Positions 60,441-64,000 of a DNA stretch of 64,000 nt are shown here, piece after piece. The notes beneath the pieces were generated by a model. That model was given only the letters and a program-made list of their open reading frames with translations, did no database searches and was not told the origin of the DNA. Position 1 is the stretch's first letter. Each line of letters begins with the position of its first letter. The position numbers were made by a program, and so were the translations under genes. The DNA lies in contig NZ_CDHO01000002.1 in NCBI RefSeq assembly GCF_001006785.1, forward strand, positions 124,001 to 188,000, in the 5' to 3' direction. The DNA comes from Hyphomicrobium_B sp001006785 (GTDB taxonomy: Bacteria; Pseudomonadota; Alphaproteobacteria; Rhizobiales; Hyphomicrobiaceae).

Positions 60441-61854
60441 CAACCGGATAAGGCGTGAAGCGCCGCTCGTTTTCATCGACAGCGGTGCGACCTCCAATCG
60501 GCGGAAAAGCGCGTTGAGGACAATTCGGCCGCTCGCAGACCTTGCAGCCCACTCCGATCGGTACCGCAACACCTGAGTTGGCGAGGTTCAAGCCTTTCGC
60601 GTAGACGAGCCGGTTCGCGTGACTGAGGTCGCATCCGAGCCCGATTGCGAAGGTTTTGACCGGCGCACCGAAGCCGCCGTGCCCTCGCGACACCGTTCGC
60701 GCAACCCAAAGATACGTGCGTCCGTCCGGCATTTGCGCGAGCTGCGTGAGAATACGCCCGGGCGTGGAAAATGCCTCGTACACGTTCCAGAGCGGACACG
60801 ATCCGCCGACGCGCGAAAAATGGAAATCCGTCGCCGACTGACGCTTCGAGATATTCCCGGCACGATCGACGCGCACGAAGAAGAACGGAACGCCGCGCGC
60901 TTCCGAACGCTGCAGTGTGCTCAAGCGATGGCAGATCGTTTCGAAGCCGACGCCAAAGCGCTGGCCGAGCAGATCGATATCGTAGCGCAGGGCTTCCGCT
61001 GCAGCGAGAAACGGCGTGTAGGGCATCACCAATGCGCCGGCGAAATGATTGGCGAGGCCAATGCGCGCGAGGCGGAAGGTTTCATCGCTGTCGTCAGCGG
61101 CGTCTTTCGCAAGCCGGTCCAGCGTGTCGCCGATGTCGAGGAAGGCAAGCTGCGTCGCCATCTCGAACGCCTGCTGGCCAGGATTGAGGTTTGCGGAAAG
61201 TTCAAGCGTGCGCCGCGCGCGATTGAATCGCCGTTGCGGGGAGAGCGTATCGGTTGCGGGAACAATAACGATATCGACGCCGTGTTCCGAACGCAGATAG
61301 TCTCGCAGTCCGGTCGCAACGTCACCGATCACCAGCTGAGCTTTGCCGAACAGCGCTTCGGCGGCTTCATCGAGCTCCGCGATGTAGTTGTGATGCGCGT
61401 AAAAATAGTCGCGCACTTTTTCGTAGGGCATCAGCGTCGCGGGTTCGATCTCTTCCGCGCTCAGCCCGAAGCGTGATGCCATCGCGTCGGCGCGCTCGGA
61501 CGCTTGGCGAGACCGCGCTTGCAGCGCAACGATGGCGCGTCCAACCGCCGGCATGTTGGCGGCAATTTCGCGAATCTCCGTGAGTGCAATGGGCTCGCCG
61601 AGGCCGGGGTCCGCGAGCACGTCCTTCAAATCCGCGATGAGACGCGCTTCCTCGTCTTCGGAAAAAAGCTGCACATCGACGCCGAACACGGAGTTGATCT
61701 TGAGGAGGATCGGAACCGTCAGCGGCCGCTGATTTTTCTCGAGCTGATTGAGATAGCTCGGGGACAGTTCGAGCGCCCGCGCCAGAGCGACTTGCGTTAG
61801 CCCGCGCTCCTCGCGGAGCCGCCTCAGGCGAACGCCCATGAACGCTTTTCTCAT
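60436..61854 (-). CDS. ScfR-type transcriptional regulator of short-chain fatty acid/glyoxylate metabolism
   Basis: The start was set at ATG 61854 (472 residues). It has an N-terminal XRE-type helix-turn-helix (LRRLREERGLTQVALARALE, then LSPSYLNQLEKNQRPLTVPI) and an ImmA/IrrE-like central domain (ATQLAFLDIGDTLDRLAKDA, then GLANHFAGALVMPYTPFLAA). A C-terminal DUF2083 region has CKVCERPNCPQRAFPP with four Cys. This architecture matches RamB/ScfR regulators that control isocitrate lyase. It is divergent to aceA with a TTCGCAAA array in between. Confidence 0.88.
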   Translation of the reverse strand: MRKAFMGVRLRRLREERGLTQVALARALELSPSYLNQLEKNQRPLTVPILLKINSVFGVDVQLFSEDEEARLIADLKDVLADPGLGEPIALTEIREIAANMPAVGRAIVALQARSRQASERADAMASRFGLSAEEIEPATLMPYEKVRDYFYAHHNYIAELDEAAEALFGKAQLVIGDVATGLRDYLRSEHGVDIVIVPATDTLSPQRRFNRARRTLELSANLNPGQQAFEMATQLAFLDIGDTLDRLAKDAADDSDETFRLARIGLANHFAGALVMPYTPFLAAAEALRYDIDLLGQRFGVGFETICHRLSTLQRSEARGVPFFFVRVDRAGNISKRQSATDFHFSRVGGSCPLWNVYEAFSTPGRILTQLAQMPDGRTYLWVARTVSRGHGGFGAPVKTFAIGLGCDLSHANRLVYAKGLNLANSGVAVPIGVGCKVCERPNCPQRAFPPIGGRTAVDENERRFTPYPVA

Positions 61855-61867
61855 GCAGACCTCAGTA

Positions 61868-61960
61868 TTCGCAAAATTCGCAAATTCGCAGCCATGGCCT
61901 CGCAAAACTCCGCAATTTCAGGCGTTTCGCGCGCCATCGGAATGCGGATATTGCGAATAT
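61868..61960. promoter_or_regulatory. TTCGCAAA repeat array, likely ScfR operator
   Basis: Direct repeats: TTCGCAAA at 61868-61875 and 61877-61884, TTCGCA at 61885-61890, TCGCAAAA at 61900-61907 and CGCAATTT near 61911. An inverted TTGCGAAT lies at 61951-61958. They fill the 132-bp scfR-aceA spacer. This resembles the AAATTTGCAAA-type sites of the related RamB family. Confidence 0.7.
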
Positions 61961-61986
61961 AAAGTCATTTGGCAAGCGAGGACGGC

Positions 61987-63291
61987 ATGAAGACTTCGGA
62001 AATGGTGCAGCTGGGAATCGATGCGGCTTCCGACCGGTTCGATGGGATCGAGCGACCCTATTCCGTTGCCGACGTCATGAAGCTGCGCGGTTCGGTGCCC
62101 ATCCGATACACGCTCGCCGAGATCGCGTCGAAGCGCCTTTGGCAACTTCTCAACACCGAGCCTTATGTGCACGCGCTCGGCGCAGTTACCGGCAATCAGG
62201 CGATGCAGATGGTCCGCGCCGGATTGAAAGCCATCTATCTCTCCGGCTGGCAGGTCGCCGCTGACGCCAACACGGCGAGCGCGATGTACCCCGACCAAAG
62301 CCTCTATCCGGCGAACGCCGGTCCGGAGCTTGCGCGCCGCATCAATCGTACACTGCAACGTGCTGACCAGATTGAGCACATGGAAGGTAAGTCGAGCGTC
62401 GCGACGTGGTTTGCTCCGATCGTCGCGGACGCGGAAGCCGGTTTCGGCGGGCCGCTGAACAGCTTCGAGATCATGAAGGCTTACATCGAAGCGGGTGTCG
62501 CTGCTGTCCACTTCGAGGATCAGCTTGCTTCGGAGAAGAAGTGCGGCCACCTCGGCGGCAAGGTTCTCATTCCGACGGCAGCGCATATTCGCAATCTCGT
62601 GGCGGCACGACTCGCCGCCGACGTCATGGGCGTTGCAACGCTCATCGTTGCCCGCACCGACGCCGAGTCGGCAAAGCTCATCACGTCCGATATCGATGAG
62701 CGCGACCGCGAATTCATCGTCAAGGGTGATCGTACAGCCGAAGGCTTCTACGCGCTGCGCAACGGCGTCGACGCCTGCATCGCGCGCGGCCTCGCTTATG
62801 CGCCATACGCAGACTTGCTGTGGTGGGAAACATCGACACCCAACATCGAGCATGCGCGTAAATTTGCCGAGGCCATTCACGCCAAGTATCCTGGCAAAAA
62901 GCTCGCCTACAATTGCTCGCCGTCATTCAACTGGCAGAAGAAGCTCGATCCCGCGACGATCGCGAAGTTCCAGACCGAGCTTGGCGCGATGGGCTACAAG
63001 TTCCAGTTCGTGACGCTCGCCGGTTTCCATCAGCTGAACCACGGCATGTTCGAGCTTGCGCAAGGCTATCGCGATCGCGGCATGGCTGCGTACTCGGAAC
63101 TTCAGCAGGCCGAATTCGCGAGCGAAGCGCGCGGCTATACCGCGACGCGGCACCAGCGCGAGGTCGGCACCGGATATTTCGACGCCGTTTCTCTTGCGAT
63201 CACCGGCGGAACGTCATCGACGACGGCCATGTCGGCATCGACCGAGACAGCGCAATTCCATGACGATGCAGTGAGACCAGCGGCCGAATAA
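61987..63291 (+). CDS. aceA: isocitrate lyase
   Basis: The start was set at ATG 61987 with a GCGAGG site; TTG 61969 is less likely. The 434-residue enzyme has the catalytic motif KKCGH (184-188) with Cys186, and the surrounding HFEDQLASEKKCGHLGGKVL. Other blocks are GWQVAADANTASAMYPDQSL and WFAPIVADAEAGFGG. It splits isocitrate to succinate and glyoxylate for growth on C2 compounds and for the glyoxylate shunt of C1 growth. The ScfR gene is divergent. Confidence 0.95.
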   Translation: MKTSEMVQLGIDAASDRFDGIERPYSVADVMKLRGSVPIRYTLAEIASKRLWQLLNTEPYVHALGAVTGNQAMQMVRAGLKAIYLSGWQVAADANTASAMYPDQSLYPANAGPELARRINRTLQRADQIEHMEGKSSVATWFAPIVADAEAGFGGPLNSFEIMKAYIEAGVAAVHFEDQLASEKKCGHLGGKVLIPTAAHIRNLVAARLAADVMGVATLIVARTDAESAKLITSDIDERDREFIVKGDRTAEGFYALRNGVDACIARGLAYAPYADLLWWETSTPNIEHARKFAEAIHAKYPGKKLAYNCSPSFNWQKKLDPATIAKFQTELGAMGYKFQFVTLAGFHQLNHGMFELAQGYRDRGMAAYSELQQAEFASEARGYTATRHQREVGTGYFDAVSLAITGGTSSTTAMSASTETAQFHDDAVRPAAE

Positions 63292-63314
63292 GCCGCCAAG
63301 CGGGAGCTATTTCC

Positions 63315-63560
63315 TTGAGATCAGCGGACATCATCAACATGGCCGAGCCGTTCAACGGACCCAAAAATCACGATGTCGACGCAGCCATTCGGAAGGTCGC
63401 CGACACGCTGCACCGGCTCAATCTTCAAATTCATCAAGCCGTCGAAGCCGGCGCGTCGATCGAGCTGATGCGGGCTCATCGCGTCCACAACGGCCGCGGC
63501 CAATGGGGCGATCAAATGGTTCCGATCGTGCGCGTGCCCGATACGCCAGCAAAGGAATGA
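63315..63560 (+). CDS. small unassigned protein after aceA
   Basis: The frame is open from TTG 63315 (81 residues); ATG 63339 gives 73 residues. It includes GPKNHDVDAAIRKVADTLHR, a helical stretch, then LMRAHRVHNGRGQWGDQMVP. Similar small proteins follow isocitrate lyase in other alphaproteobacteria, but no function is known. GGGAG at 63301 fits the TTG start; which start is used remains open. Confidence 0.6.
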   Translation: MRSADIINMAEPFNGPKNHDVDAAIRKVADTLHRLNLQIHQAVEAGASIELMRAHRVHNGRGQWGDQMVPIVRVPDTPAKE

Positions 63561-63563
63561 GCG

Positions 63564-63950
63564 ATGTCGTCTGATCTTGCCGAGACGCGCTTTGCCGAAA
63601 TCGTGTTTCCTGAACAGGCCAATCATTACGGCACGCTGTTCGGCGGAACGGCTTTGAACTTGATGAGCAAGGCGGCGGCGATTGCGGCCGCACGCCGCGC
63701 AGGCGCGAGCGTCGTCATGGCGCGATCGGACCGCGTCGATTTCCATATGCCGGTTCTCGTCGGCCAGCTCGTCGAACTCATTGCGCGCGTCGAGCGGGTC
63801 GGGCGTTCCTCAATGACCGTCAAGGTCGAGGTCGTCGCCGAAACGCTCGGTAAAGCCGATCGCAAAGTGGCAATGCGCGGCAGCTTCGAAATGGTCGCCG
63901 TCGATGAGCACGGACGCCCGCAACCGGTCGCGGCGCAAACCGCCGCTTGA
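63564..63950 (+). CDS. acyl-CoA thioesterase, hotdog fold (YciA-like)
   Basis: The 128-residue protein has the YciA/BACH pattern ETRFAEIVFPEQANHYGTLF, then GGTALNLMSKAAAIAAARRA and the motif VVMARSDRVDFHMPVLVGQL, with VELIARVERVGRSSMTVKVE in the second half. It hydrolyses acyl-CoA esters. It starts 3 bp after the preceding small gene, so all genes from aceA on may be co-transcribed. Confidence 0.85.
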   Translation: MSSDLAETRFAEIVFPEQANHYGTLFGGTALNLMSKAAAIAAARRAGASVVMARSDRVDFHMPVLVGQLVELIARVERVGRSSMTVKVEVVAETLGKADRKVAMRGSFEMVAVDEHGRPQPVAAQTAA

Positions 63951-63982
63951 ACTTATCCAGTCATTCGAAAGGCAAGACGCGC

Positions 63983-64000
63983 ATGGTTCAGTCTGCAAAC
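63983..64000 (+). CDS. start of a further gene (cut by window edge)
   Basis: ATG 63983 begins the frame MVQSAN, after an AAAGGCAAG stretch that could be a weak ribosome site. Only six codons are visible, so the product is unknown. Confidence 0.3.

Noticed and set aside
61918..62880. 320-residue minus-strand open frame
   Set aside because: Antisense shadow of aceA.
1..64000. CRISPR array
   Set aside because: No regularly spaced identical repeats were seen; the repeats found are IS pieces, a 14-mer with three copies and the short TTCGCAAA array.

Overview
The window looks like a chromosomal stretch from a methylotrophic alphaproteobacterium of the Hyphomicrobiales; a Hyphomicrobium-like organism is the best guess. 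The clues are a XoxF-type (lanthanide) methanol dehydrogenase, a poly-3-hydroxybutyrate gene group, isocitrate lyase next to an ScfR-type regulator, and NasS/NasT control of nitrate assimilation. No rRNA gene, complete tRNA or CRISPR array was seen.

Positions 1 to about 44,520 read as an accessory region or genomic island. It opens with surface-polysaccharide genes (1-2303), then a metal- and envelope-related patchwork with broken genes (2403-5415). A graveyard of insertion-sequence and integrase pieces follows (5600-9055), and then a SLAC1/TehA channel, a P1B-type metal ATPase and a sodium/solute symporter (9294-15075). Positions 15,856-26,722 hold a compact redox/C1 block: a heme-binding protein, CcdA, a thioredoxin, a metallophosphoesterase, a cytochrome c, an ECF sigma/anti-sigma pair, an AhpD-like protein, XoxF, and a cbb3-like oxidase whose CcoO-type subunit is fused to a second cytochrome c domain. 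Further right are a DUF488 gene, a small tyrosine recombinase, a second ECF sigma/anti-sigma pair with a fasciclin protein, and a copper-resistance cluster (35,450-43,049). The region ends with a full-length integrase (43,133-44,380) beside the 3' half of a tRNA-Lys(CTT) gene (44,473-44,518), which is the typical footprint of integration at a tRNA.

Right of that tRNA fragment the sequence looks like ordinary backbone. A PPOX protein and a glutathione transferase stand opposite a LysR regulator. Next come the assimilatory nitrate operon (narK-nirB-nirD-nasA, read right to left) and its regulators nasT-nasS. A leader with a strong terminator hairpin precedes narK and suggests ANTAR-type antitermination. 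Then come a patatin-like protein, an acetoacetate decarboxylase-like protein and 3-hydroxybutyrate dehydrogenase (polymer or ketone-body turnover). The window ends with scfR and the divergent aceA, separated by an array of TTCGCAAA repeats, and a YciA-like thioesterase.

The most interesting features are the XoxF/cbb3/ECF redox block inside mobile DNA, the fused cytochrome oxidase subunit, two inverted 174-bp IS21-like miniature elements bracketing 21 kb, and at least three decayed copies of the tRNA-Lys integrase. All functional calls come from reading protein motifs and gene order; no database search was run.
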